The notes under the pieces: model-generated
Database searches by the model: none
What the model was told of the DNA's origin: nothing
Seen by the model: only the letters and a program-made list of their open reading frames with translations
Made by a program: the position numbers and the translations under genes
Part shown: positions 1 to 7,665 of the stretch, piece by piece
How positions within the stretch are numbered: the first letter of the stretch is position 1
Layout of the letters: each line of letters opens with the position of its first letter
NCBI GenBank assembly: GCA_021820785.1
Contig: JAKADE010000025.1
Span: 1 to 15,466, forward strand
Direction: 5' to 3'
DNA from: Pseudomonadota bacterium
GTDB lineage: Bacteria > Pseudomonadota > Gammaproteobacteria > Steroidobacterales > Steroidobacteraceae
DNA length: 15,466 nucleotides

Positions 1-1248
1 CCGGTAGCTGCTCATGCGCTCCCCGTCGGGCACTGTGCGTTGATGCCCGCTCAGCACCATACTTATGGAGATATTAAACAGGTGCGCGTTGAACCCGGCG
101 TGCCTGACGATGAACCAGTACGGCAGGAACAGCGCCCGGCCACGCCGCTCCGCTGCTGCAATGGCACTCCAGGCACCGCCGTAGCGGCGCTTGAGGCTCG
201 CATTGGCGGCGACCCTGGCGCGCAGTGCAGCTTCGGCTTTCACCTTGCGCGCGAACGGGCGAGCATCATTGAGCGCGGCCAACTGTCCGTCGATGGACTT
301 GATCGCGTTATCCACGAAGAACAGCGTGCCGCTGGCGATGGCCGCGTTGTGGCGGCTCTCGGCCGAGTACGCCTCGAGCAGGCCTTGCTGGTGACCGAGA
401 TACTGCAACAGCTTCGGGAACACCGGGTAGCGCAACGTTTCGAGCTGCGCAATCGTATCGTCACGCTCGGTCGCCCCGGGGTTGCCCGAGGTGAACACCA
501 GCTCTCCGGCACGCGGCCCGTGCGCGGAGATGCGGAAATAGTCCGGGGTGTCGGCCGGTTTGCCATGTACATAGACGCGCAGCACGCTGAGGTCGAAATC
601 GTAGCGCGGGTAATTGAAGTTATCCGGATACCCGCCGAAGAATGACGTCGCCTGGCTGGGCACGAATACCAGCCGCACGTCCTGGTAGCGCCGGTACTTG
701 TAAAGCCAGTCCTGCCCACCGTGGTACAGCGGCACCACCTGGCAGCGCCAGCGGTGTGCATCCCCGCCCACGCAGGCCGACTCCAGGCGGCTCGTGACCG
801 CCCGCAGTGCGGCCGCGTACGCTGCGCCCGTCTTGCCCCGCGTCGCGTGATTGACGGCATCGGTGACATTGCGCCGTTGAACGATCTGTTCGACCTCCAT
901 GGCCGGGCACTTCAGCTCCTCCTTGCGCGTCGCGGCGTAGAAATCGCTCGCCATCAGATCGTGCCCCGGTCGCGAGAGACCCTCGAGACACTCCACGGCG
1001 CAGTGATGGTTGCTCAGGACCAGGCCGTGCGGTGAAACGAATGACCCGGAGCAGCCCTCGGCAAGACGTACCGACGCGAGCTGGACGTGCTCGATCCACC
1101 GCTTGGTCGGCGTGAATCCGAACCGCTGTTTCAGCGTCGCGACCGGGAGGTTCGACAGCGGCCACATGCCCTCTCCTGCGTGCGCCCCGGGCAGCAGCAA
1201 CAGCCCCAGCAGTATCCCGGCCCACACCCCACAGCTCCGATGTCGCAT
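1..1248 (-). CDS. S46 family dipeptidyl-peptidase, N-terminal part (3' end beyond window)
   Basis: Periplasmic serine exopeptidase of the DPP7/DPP11 (S46) family, which removes dipeptides from the N-termini of peptides. Only the first 416 residues are in the window, and the frame stays open to base 1. Residues 1-24 form a signal peptide (hydrophobic core AGILLGLLLLPGA, likely cut after AHA), followed by the family-typical GEGMWPLSNLP. The chymotrypsin-like core is clear: SGSFVSPHGLVLSNHHC around residues 66-83 carries the catalytic His in the NHHC motif, and NYPRYDFDLSVLRVY around 211-225 supplies the probable catalytic Asp (D219, aligning with the GDF Asp of the family). The nucleophilic Ser lies in the unseen C-terminal half; S46 proteins are usually about 700 residues. 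The ATG is chosen because it heads the signal peptide and has GGAGG five bases upstream. It diverges from the pilus operon. Family call is firm; DPP7 versus DPP11 specificity cannot be decided. Confidence 0.92.
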   Translation of the reverse strand, partial: MRHRSCGVWAGILLGLLLLPGAHAGEGMWPLSNLPVATLKQRFGFTPTKRWIEHVQLASVRLAEGCSGSFVSPHGLVLSNHHCAVECLEGLSRPGHDLMASDFYAATRKEELKCPAMEVEQIVQRRNVTDAVNHATRGKTGAAYAAALRAVTSRLESACVGGDAHRWRCQVVPLYHGGQDWLYKYRRYQDVRLVFVPSQATSFFGGYPDNFNYPRYDFDLSVLRVYVHGKPADTPDYFRISAHGPRAGELVFTSGNPGATERDDTIAQLETLRYPVFPKLLQYLGHQQGLLEAYSAESRHNAAIASGTLFFVDNAIKSIDGQLAALNDARPFARKVKAEAALRARVAANASLKRRYGGAWSAIAAAERRGRALFLPYWFIVRHAGFNAHLFNISISMVLSGHQRTVPDGERMSSYR

Positions 1249-1282
1249 GATCCCCTCCGGCGCGCAGCGCCTGCCGACGGCG

Positions 1283-1294
1283 CCGTTCGAACGG
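1283..1294. promoter_or_regulatory. 12-bp perfect palindrome, possible operator
   Basis: CCGTTCGAACGG is perfectly self-complementary and lies about 35 bases upstream of the peptidase start codon, within the divergent region. Its half CCGTTCG matches the start of the AlgR site CCGTTCGTC known from Pseudomonas aeruginosa, where AlgR activates the homologous fimU-pilE operon. It lies about 280 bases from the fimT start here. The regulator assignment is only suggestive; the palindrome itself is seen directly. Confidence 0.3.
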
Positions 1295-1424
1295 TGCGGC
1301 GCTCGGGGAGCAAGCTTAGGCGTCTGGGCGGATTTTGCAATCCGCGCGGCCGGCTTCAGCGGCCGGATGTCTCGCCTGAACCCGCGCCGTGCTGGAGTGC
1401 AATCACCCGATCCCCTGCGTGCAC

Positions 1425-1455
1425 GCCGGCACCCCGACTCCGTTGCAGTGCCGGC
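1425..1455. repeat. Inverted repeat, 8-bp arms with 15-base spacer
   Basis: GCCGGCAC (1425-1432) and GTGCCGGC (1448-1455) are exact reverse complements. The repeat lies 120 to 150 bases upstream of the first pilin gene. It could be a protein-binding site or an RNA stem-loop; there is no U-tract that would make it a terminator. Confidence 0.3.
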
Positions 1456-1574
1456 AAACCGTGAACGGCGTCACAGTCACATCCCGAGCCGTCTGTCGGT
1501 TCCCCCGCGCCGCCGGTCGGCATCGCTCGTGCGCCGGGCGGGGCACCGGTACAGTGTCTGCCATTAGGGGAGCG

Positions 1575-2195
1575 ATGATCAGAACAACCGTGCATCCGCA
1601 ACCTATTACATTGGAGCGGCGTTCCGTCCGGGGTGCGCCTGCGCACCGGCAGTGCGGCGTCACGCTGTTCGAACTCGTCATCGTGATGCTCATCATCGCC
1701 ATCCTCGCCGGTGTCGGCATCCCGACGTATCAGTATGTGACGACCTCGAGCCGCATGAGTGCCGAGCTCAACGCGCTGCTCGGGGATCTGCAGTACGCGC
1801 GCTCCGAGGCCGTGCGCCAGGGGCAGCCGGTGTCGGTCTGCATCGCCGACCAGACGACCCCGCCCTACTCCTGCGCCGCGAGCGGCAGCGAGAACTGGGA
1901 CCAGGGGTGGCTCGTGTTCAGCGACGTCGGCGGTACCAAGAACTACGACAGCGGCGCCGGCGACCAGGTGCTGCGCGTGCAGACCGCCTTCAGCAGCGGC
2001 GACACGTTCACCGACGCCGACGGCGTGAATGCCGTGAGCTTCAACCGTGACGGGTTTGCAAATCTCGGCGTCCCGCAGATGACCCTGACGCTGAAGGACA
2101 AGACCGACAATTCACAGTACACGCGCTGCCTGTACCTCAGCCAGTCCGGCATGATGACCACCGCCATGCATTCCACCGACGCGAACTGCACATGA
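1575..2195 (+). CDS. fimT: Type IV pilus minor pilin of the GspH/FimT family
   Basis: First gene of the minor-pilin operon, 206 residues. The class III prepilin signal is complete: a basic leader of 28 residues ends in QCG, then VTLFELVIVMLIIAILAGVG follows, with cleavage after G28 and Glu at +5 (E33). The hydrophobic N-terminal helix is followed by AELNALLGDLQYARSEAVRQG, typical of the GspH/FimT family. The globular part ends with a Cys pair (RCLYLSQSG and NCT), as in FimU. The prepilin peptidase PilD should process it, and the product should join the minor-pilin complex that primes pilus assembly. The ATG is chosen because AGGGGAG (1566-1572) precedes it by two bases and the pilin leader begins there; the open frame upstream looks non-coding. 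Its stop overlaps the pilV start (ATGA). It could equally be named fimU. Confidence 0.9.
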   Translation: MIRTTVHPQPITLERRSVRGAPAHRQCGVTLFELVIVMLIIAILAGVGIPTYQYVTTSSRMSAELNALLGDLQYARSEAVRQGQPVSVCIADQTTPPYSCAASGSENWDQGWLVFSDVGGTKNYDSGAGDQVLRVQTAFSSGDTFTDADGVNAVSFNRDGFANLGVPQMTLTLKDKTDNSQYTRCLYLSQSGMMTTAMHSTDANCT

Positions 2196-2767
2196 GACGC
2201 TCTGGCCTGCCCTCTGCCGCACGCGGCTTCAGTCTGGTCGAGGTGCTCGTCGCCCTGATCATCGTCAGCGTGGGCCTGCTCGGCATCGCGAAGATGCAGG
2301 CACTCCTGATCGCCGACAGCGGCGTCTCGCGAGTGCGGGCACTCGTGGCGCTCGAGGCCTCGAGTCTCGCCGCCTCGATGCATGCCAACCGTGACTACTG
2401 GGCGAGCGCGCCGAACCCGACGACCGTGACCGTTAACCCGGCGAACTCCCCTGCAGTGAGCGCGAGCGATCCGGCGCTCAGCAGCGGCGTCAGCGCCGCG
2501 GTCGGCAATTCGCAGGCCTGTGAGTCGACGGTCGTCACCTACTGCACGCCGGCGAACATGGCCGGCTACGACCTCGTGCAATGGGGGCAGGCGATGAAGA
2601 ACCTGCTACCGAGCGCCACCAGTACGATCAATTGCCAGGATGCAAACCTGCAGGTGTACTGCACCATCACCATCGCCTGGACGGAAAACATCGCGAACGC
2701 GACGACCCAGGAGCAAGGCAGCGCGGCATTGCAGAATCAGTCCTATCAGCTGGTGGTGTCGCCATGA
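2192..2767 (+). CDS. pilV: Type IV pilus minor pilin PilV
   Basis: Minor pilin of 191 residues, inner-membrane prepilin and later a pilus-tip component. A short basic leader MRRSGLPSAARG is cut after G12, then FSLVEVLVALIIVSVGLLGI gives the methylated Phe and Glu at +5 (E17). The GLLGIAKMQ continuation is characteristic of PilV proteins. The C-terminal domain contains several Cys residues (CESTVVTYC, TINCQ, YCTI) that could form disulfides, and ends in the YQLVVSP strand. It overlaps fimT by four bases at its start and pilW by four bases (ATGA) at its end, consistent with translational coupling. In Pseudomonas the PilV-PilW-PilX trio forms a subcomplex that recruits PilY1; the same order here supports the same role. 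Confidence 0.9.
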   Translation: MRRSGLPSAARGFSLVEVLVALIIVSVGLLGIAKMQALLIADSGVSRVRALVALEASSLAASMHANRDYWASAPNPTTVTVNPANSPAVSASDPALSSGVSAAVGNSQACESTVVTYCTPANMAGYDLVQWGQAMKNLLPSATSTINCQDANLQVYCTITIAWTENIANATTQEQGSAALQNQSYQLVVSP

Positions 2768-3606
2768 GCCGCCCGCCGCATGCACTGCGTACCCGCCAGC
2801 ACGGCTACTCGCTCGTCGAGCTGCTGGTCGCCATCGTCATCGCGCTGTTCCTGATCGGCGGGGTCATCATCATCGAGCAGAGCGTGCATACCTCGTACGC
2901 CGACCGCACGGGGCTGCAGAAGCTCGATGACGAGGAGCGTTTCACCATGACGCTGCTCACCGAAGTGGTGCAGTCCGCCGGCTACTACCCCGATCCGGCC
3001 ACGAATTCGATCGTGACTGCGTTTCCGGCGCAGAACACCACGGTACCGAACCAGGCCGGCGATGCCCTCACCTTCGCCACCGGGCAGAGCCTCTACGGAT
3101 TGCATGCGACGCAGAGCGCAAACGGACAGACCTACAGCCTCGATACGCTCGCGGTGCGCTACATGACCGCGAGCGGCGATGGCATTCCGCTCTGCGACGG
3201 TACGTCGAACACGAGCGGCGGCAACGTCGTCTACACGAACTACTTCTACATCCAGACCGCGCCCGATCCGGATCCGAGCAAGCCGGCGGACAGCTTCCTG
3301 TACTGCGCGCTCGAAGCCGGCAACGCGTGGTCGGCCACGACCCCGGTGCAGCTGGTGAAGAACGTGGAGTACATGCAGATCGATTACGGTCTGCACGTGT
3401 CGACTGGACAGATCACCACACCGGGCGACTACGCCGTGAACGTCTATGTTCCGGCCGCAGACATGACCACGAATGACTGGCCTTTGGTGAGCGCGGTGCG
3501 CATCACCGTGACCTTCGTCAACCCGCTGCAGAATGAGGCCGGGCAGCCTCAGACCGTGACCTTCACCAAGGTCATCGACGTCATGGGCCGCGCGGGAGGC
3601 AATTGA
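2764..3606 (+). CDS. pilW: Type IV pilus minor pilin PilW
   Basis: Minor pilin of 280 residues, within the usual length range of PilW. Leader MSRPPHALRTRQHG is cleaved after G14, giving mature YSLVELLVAIVIALFLIGGV with Glu at +5 (E19). After the helix the stretch QKLDDEERFTMTLLTEVVQS followed by AGYYPDP is the typical PilW region. The C-terminal beta-rich domain ends with VRITVTFVNPLQNEAGQPQT. The start is the ATG overlapping the pilV stop; the frame extends further upstream inside pilV, but that sequence is a shadow of pilV. Its TGA at 3604-3606 lies just before the pilX ATG. Expected to link the pilus-tip complex of PilV, PilX and PilY1 to the minor pilins below. Confidence 0.9.
   Translation: MSRPPHALRTRQHGYSLVELLVAIVIALFLIGGVIIIEQSVHTSYADRTGLQKLDDEERFTMTLLTEVVQSAGYYPDPATNSIVTAFPAQNTTVPNQAGDALTFATGQSLYGLHATQSANGQTYSLDTLAVRYMTASGDGIPLCDGTSNTSGGNVVYTNYFYIQTAPDPDPSKPADSFLYCALEAGNAWSATTPVQLVKNVEYMQIDYGLHVSTGQITTPGDYAVNVYVPAADMTTNDWPLVSAVRITVTFVNPLQNEAGQPQTVTFTKVIDVMGRAGGN
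3594..3599 (+). promoter_or_regulatory. Ribosome binding site that decides the pilX start
   Basis: GGGAGG at the end of pilW is nine bases from the ATG at 3609 but only three from an in-frame TTG at 3603. The spacing favours the ATG. Confidence 0.6.
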
Positions 3607-3608
3607 GT

Positions 3609-4193
3609 ATGCGTCTGGCGCACCAATCCCGCCGCTCGCGCGGCATGGTCCTGATCACCACGCTGCTGCTGCTGCTCGTGGTCACCATCCTGGCGCTCGC
3701 GATGTTCCGCGGCGTAGGCCTGGAGAACCGGATTGCCGGGAACACGCTCGACAAGCAGCGCGCCCTACAGGGCGCCAACAGTGCGCAGCAATACGCCGAG
3801 CAGTGGCTGATCAGCAATGTCGAGAGCGTTGCACCGATTGACTGTTCGGCCGATCCGGCTGCGACGGCAGCTCCCGTGATCTGCAACCAGCCGCTGGTCA
3901 AACAGGTTGCCGGCGGCCAGGTTGCCGATCCGATCTGGCACATTTCCGGCACGGCAGTGGGCTTTCCGTACAACCCGAACAATCAGCTCAGCATCAGCAG
4001 CACCGGCGGCGCGAACAGCTTCTATGCCGCCCCGGTCGCCTACATCGGTGAGCTCGGCGAGGATGCGACCGTTGCCAATGCTACAGATTACATCGTGGAT
4101 GCGTGGTCTTACGGCGGCTCGCAATCGACTGTTGCGGTCGTCGAGAGCGTCTACCAGGTCATCCGTCCCGTCGCATCGGCCACGAGCCCGTAA
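3609..4193 (+). CDS. pilX: Type IV pilus minor pilin PilX
   Basis: Minor pilin of 194 residues. Basic leader MRLAHQSRRSRG is cut after G12, followed by MVLITTLLLLLVVTILALAM. The +5 position is Thr, not Glu; PilX and GspK-type pilins often lack Glu5 and sit at the filament tip. The downstream segment ENRIAGNTLDKQRALQGANS then AQQYAEQWL matches the PilX N-terminal signature (N, D/K, AxQxA). The ATG at 3609 is preferred over the TTG at 3603 because of ribosome-binding-site spacing. Lies between pilW and pilY1, its usual place; in Pseudomonas PilX and PilY1 depend on each other for display on the pilus. Sixteen bases separate its stop from the pilY1 start. Confidence 0.88.
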   Translation: MRLAHQSRRSRGMVLITTLLLLLVVTILALAMFRGVGLENRIAGNTLDKQRALQGANSAQQYAEQWLISNVESVAPIDCSADPAATAAPVICNQPLVKQVAGGQVADPIWHISGTAVGFPYNPNNQLSISSTGGANSFYAAPVAYIGELGEDATVANATDYIVDAWSYGGSQSTVAVVESVYQVIRPVASATSP

Positions 4194-4197
4194 GCGC

Positions 4198-4203
4198 GGA
4201 GGT
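4198..4203 (+). promoter_or_regulatory. Ribosome binding site of pilY1
   Basis: GGAGGT sits six bases before the ATG at 4210. It fixes the start at the signal peptide, although the same frame stays open upstream inside pilX to about 3907. Confidence 0.7.
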
Positions 4204-4209
4204 CCACCC

Positions 4210-7200
4210 ATGTTGCGTTCAAAACTCTGGCCGGCGGCACTCATCGCGATGCTCGCGTTGCAGACCATTACCGCCCGTGCAACCGTGAACGTGTCGGAGA
4301 ATTTCACCGGCACAAGCACCGAGAACAGCTGGTATTACTACGGCTTTGCCTGCCTCACGGCGAGCACTACGAGTGGCAACGGCCTGCTCGGTCACGGTCC
4401 GGGAAGTCCGCCGGGCTGCGTCGACGACAGCGCATACAACGAGCCGCTGGTCGGCGGGTACAACGGCACGTCGGGCTCCACCCAGACCCTGCCCGATCCC
4501 GTCGGCTATGGTGCGCTTCGCTTCACGAACGGATGTACCGACAGCAGCTGCGGCACTGGTGGGTACAACCAGAATGGCGCGATCATCTCCGCCGACACGT
4601 TCTCGACCAATCAGGGCCTCGACATCACGTTTAAAACCGTAACCTATCGGGGAAACAGCTACAACAACGGTCATAGCTACCCTCAGGGTCGAAGCGACGG
4701 CGCTGACGGCATGAGCTTCTTTCTGATCGACGCGACCGACGACAGCCCGTGGCAGTCGGACTCTAATGACGCGATCGGCTCTTATGGCGGAAGTCTCGGG
4801 TATTCATGTTCGAATACGAACAGCAAGGAAACTGATCCCTATCACGGCATGCTCGGAGCGTACCTCGGACTCGGCATCGATGAATTCGGCAACTTCCTCA
4901 ATCCTGGCGACAATACGGCAAGCGGCACCGGGCAGTACGCCAATCGGATCGGCATGCGCGGAGCCGGCAGCATCGCCTGGTCGTGGCTCAACCAGACATA
5001 CCCCGATGACTATCCAAGCGGACTCACCACCAGCGAGCAGACGACAGCCGTTCTCGATACCTGCAAGACGGGCCGCCTGTGGAATTTCTCGGGCGACGTC
5101 ACCAATGACGCATCGGGACAAGAGAAAGAGACATCCACTCCGGTGCTCGACTATCCGGCGATCCCCAACGCCAGTGCCATAGTCACGGACAACATCGCCA
5201 AGGAATACGCCGCGGGGGGTTATTCGCGCCAAGACGCGACGCCGATCACCTATCGGTTGCGGATCACCTCCAATGGACTGCTGAGTCTCTGGTACTCGTA
5301 CAACGGCGGCTCATGGATCGGAGTGCTGCAGAATCAGAGCATCACCTCTTCGAACGCACCACTTCCGTCCTTGTTGCGGTTCGGGTTTGCCGGATCGAGC
5401 GGTGGCGGCACGAACATCCACGAGCTCTTGTGCTTCAAGGCAACGCCTGCGACCCAGGCGCAGAGCTCCTCGACTGTTAACCAGCAGGAATCCTCGCGCG
5501 TGCAAAACGGTACGCAGGAGTATTTCAGCTACTACAATCCTTCGGATTGGACTGGCGACCTCACGGCTTACAGCCTTGTTGCCACCAGTACCGGTGGACT
5601 GTCAATCGCAACGGCCGCCAACTGGGATGCCTCATGCGTGCTCACCGGCGTGCCAAGCGGCAGCACCTGCGGCAGCACCGGACAGACCGGCGCGATCAGC
5701 CCGGAATCCCCGAGCAGCCGGGCCATGCTCACCTGGAGCGGCACCACCGGCATCCCGTTCGAGTGGTCGGATCTGACGACATCCGAACAAAGCGCACTTG
5801 ATTCCGGTCAAAATACGACCTACGGGCAAGACCTCGTCCAGTACCTGCGCGGCGATCGCAGCAACGAGATCACTCCTCAAGCCACGGGCCTGTTCCGCGA
5901 CCGCGATGCCGTGCTCGGCGACATCGTGGATTCGAGTCCGGCCTGGGTCGGCCCCCCGTCGAAGATGGTGTACAGCGCCTACGAGACGCCGGTGACCTGG
6001 CAGGACAAGCTCTACCCCACCGCCACGATGCCGGAGAACTCCGGGCAGAGCTACCAGCAGTACACGGCCGCCGAGGCGACCCGGCTCAACGTGGTGTATG
6101 TCGGTGCCAATGACGGGTTCCTGCACGCCTTCGCGGCCGGTAATTTCAATTCGACCGGCAGCACGTTCGACAGCTCGAACAATACCGGCGAAGAGGTGCT
6201 CGCCTACATGCCGCAGGTGGTTGCTGCGGACATCCACAACAGCACTGATGCGAATCTCGATTATGCCAATCCGCAGTACGGTCACAATTTTTACGTCGAC
6301 GCTTCCCCGGGCGTCGGCGATCTGTACTACAACGGCGCCTGGCACACCTGGCTGGTGAGCGGACTCGGCGCCGGCGGCGCCGACATTTTCGCTCTCGATG
6401 TCACGCACCCGTCGCAATTCAGCGAGAGCAACGCCTCGAGCCTGGTCGTCGGCGACTGGACCCCTGCGACGCTCAGCTGCGCCAACGTGTCGGGCTGTGG
6501 CTCGGACCTCGGCAACACGTACGGCACTCCGGTCATCCGCCTGCTGCACAACGGCGACTGGGGCATCATCTTCGGCAATGGCCTCGGCAGCAAGAGCGGC
6601 GATGCGGGTATTTACGTCATGACCGTCAATCCGACCTCGGAGGCGATCTCGACGTACTATCTCTCCACGGGTCAGGCCGGCAAAGGCGACGGCATCGCCT
6701 ACGCCGCACCCGTCGACATGGATGGGGATCACATCGTCGACTACGTCTATGCGGGCGATTCGAATGGCAACGTCTGGCGGTTCAACCTGACCAGCAACGA
6801 CCCGACGCAGTGGCACGCCAGCGCAGCTCCGATCTTCACCACGCCGGGCGGGCAGCCGATCACTTCCTCCATCACGCCGGCGTTCGTGACGAACCCGACC
6901 ACGAACCAGACGCAGCTGATGCTGTACTTCGGTACCGGCGAAAAGACGGCTCTGACGAATACCAGCGCGACAACCTATCAGACTGGAACGCAATCGTTCT
7001 ACGGCGTCTGGGACTGGAACCTGTCGGCCTGGAATGCGCACAACCTGACTCAATTCACGAGCCTCAGTCCGAGCGCGATGATGACTGCGGCCGGAACGAG
7101 CACCGATACGCTCGGACTCGCCAATCTCCAGCAGCAGATCGTCTCGGTCGACTCCTCGGGCAACCGCAACATCGACAGTACCAGCCCGATCTGCTGGGCC

Positions 7201-7656
7201 GGTACGCTCGCGTGCGGCGCCACCGGCAACGACCAGTTCGGCTGGTACATCAATCTGCCGGGCAGCAACTCGGCATACAATCAGACCACCTACGAACAGG
7301 TGGTGTACAACCCGGAAATCGTCGGCACCGCGGTGGTGTTCAACTCCACGCTCCCCGGCATTGATTCGCCACTGGCGTGCAATACCGGCGCGGATGAGGG
7401 CTGGACGTACGCCATCGATGCGCGCTCCGGCGGGCCGGTGTCGAATTTCTTCATCAACAACGGCAATACGCACACCATCGCCTACCAGTCGAACGCCAGC
7501 GGTACCGATTCGGTGGTGACCACCGGCGGCACCGGTTCGACGCCCGTGCAGTATTATCTGGTCTACCAGACCAATACCGGACAGCACAACATCCAGCAGA
7601 TCAGCGTCCAGGGCACCCCGATCGGACTGCCCGAGACCTGGATCGAGCTGCGCTAG
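4210..7656 (+). CDS. pilY1: PilY1-type pilus-tip adhesin with N-terminal L-type lectin-like domain
   Basis: Exported tip-associated protein of type IV pili, 1148 residues. Residues 1-24 are a signal peptide (cut after TARA). Residues about 28-410 look like a legume-type (concanavalin-like) lectin fold: DGADGMSFFLID (163-174), YLGLGIDEFGNFLNPGD (218-234) with metal-site-like D224, F226, N228 and D234, and the closing strand LRFGFAGSSGGGTNIHELLCF up to about 409. PilY1 of Pseudomonas instead has a von Willebrand A domain in this part. From about 425 the standard PilY1 region follows: YFSYYNPSDWTGDLTAYSL, LTWSGTTGIPFEWSDL near 507, LRGDRSNE with R547-G548-D549, LGDIVDSSPAWVG near 568, and VVYVGANDGFLHAF near 628, which begins the beta-propeller. 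D836-M-D838-G-D840 to D844 (DMDGDHIVDYVYAGD) is the calcium-binding loop linked to control of retraction in homologues. Between pilX and pilE, as usual. The family call is firm; glycan binding is inference. Confidence 0.92.
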   Translation: MLRSKLWPAALIAMLALQTITARATVNVSENFTGTSTENSWYYYGFACLTASTTSGNGLLGHGPGSPPGCVDDSAYNEPLVGGYNGTSGSTQTLPDPVGYGALRFTNGCTDSSCGTGGYNQNGAIISADTFSTNQGLDITFKTVTYRGNSYNNGHSYPQGRSDGADGMSFFLIDATDDSPWQSDSNDAIGSYGGSLGYSCSNTNSKETDPYHGMLGAYLGLGIDEFGNFLNPGDNTASGTGQYANRIGMRGAGSIAWSWLNQTYPDDYPSGLTTSEQTTAVLDTCKTGRLWNFSGDVTNDASGQEKETSTPVLDYPAIPNASAIVTDNIAKEYAAGGYSRQDATPITYRLRITSNGLLSLWYSYNGGSWIGVLQNQSITSSNAPLPSLLRFGFAGSSGGGTNIHELLCFKATPATQAQSSSTVNQQESSRVQNGTQEYFSYYNPSDWTGDLTAYSLVATSTGGLSIATAANWDASCVLTGVPSGSTCGSTGQTGAISPESPSSRAMLTWSGTTGIPFEWSDLTTSEQSALDSGQNTTYGQDLVQYLRGDRSNEITPQATGLFRDRDAVLGDIVDSSPAWVGPPSKMVYSAYETPVTWQDKLYPTATMPENSGQSYQQYTAAEATRLNVVYVGANDGFLHAFAAGNFNSTGSTFDSSNNTGEEVLAYMPQVVAADIHNSTDANLDYANPQYGHNFYVDASPGVGDLYYNGAWHTWLVSGLGAGGADIFALDVTHPSQFSESNASSLVVGDWTPATLSCANVSGCGSDLGNTYGTPVIRLLHNGDWGIIFGNGLGSKSGDAGIYVMTVNPTSEAISTYYLSTGQAGKGDGIAYAAPVDMDGDHIVDYVYAGDSNGNVWRFNLTSNDPTQWHASAAPIFTTPGGQPITSSITPAFVTNPTTNQTQLMLYFGTGEKTALTNTSATTYQTGTQSFYGVWDWNLSAWNAHNLTQFTSLSPSAMMTAAGTSTDTLGLANLQQQIVSVDSSGNRNIDSTSPICWAGTLACGATGNDQFGWYINLPGSNSAYNQTTYEQVVYNPEIVGTAVVFNSTLPGIDSPLACNTGADEGWTYAIDARSGGPVSNFFINNGNTHTIAYQSNASGTDSVVTTGGTGSTPVQYYLVYQTNTGQHNIQQISVQGTPIGLPETWIELR

Positions 7657-7665
7657 GAACCCGCC

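Larger units (their letters stand above)
1249..1574. other. Divergent intergenic region between the S46 peptidase and the pilus operon
   Basis: No convincing gene is seen in these 326 bases. The region must hold the promoters of both divergent units. It contains a perfect 12-bp palindrome (1283-1294) near the peptidase start and an 8-bp inverted repeat (1425-1432 with 1448-1455). No strong sigma-70 pair is visible on either strand. The frame of the first pilin stays open upstream to 1389, but it has no pilin-like or otherwise sensible sequence before 1575. Confidence 0.6.

Noticed and set aside
1518..1533. Sigma-54-like element (GG and GC ten bases apart) upstream of fimT
   Set aside because: Only the GG/GC spacing and a few other bases fit; the flanks TGGCAC and TTGC are not met, so it is close to chance in GC-rich DNA.
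1389..1574. Upstream extension of the fimT reading frame
   Set aside because: The frame is open, but the extra 62 codons give no pilin leader, and a good ribosome binding site precedes the ATG at 1575.
3603..3608. TTG start for pilX two codons upstream
   Set aside because: Only three bases from the GGGAGG ribosome binding site, and TTG is a rare start; ATG at 3609 has normal spacing.
5848..5856. RGD tripeptide in PilY1 as an integrin-binding motif
   Set aside because: It lies within LRGDRSNE, a segment common to the PilY1 family, so it does not by itself show host-cell binding.
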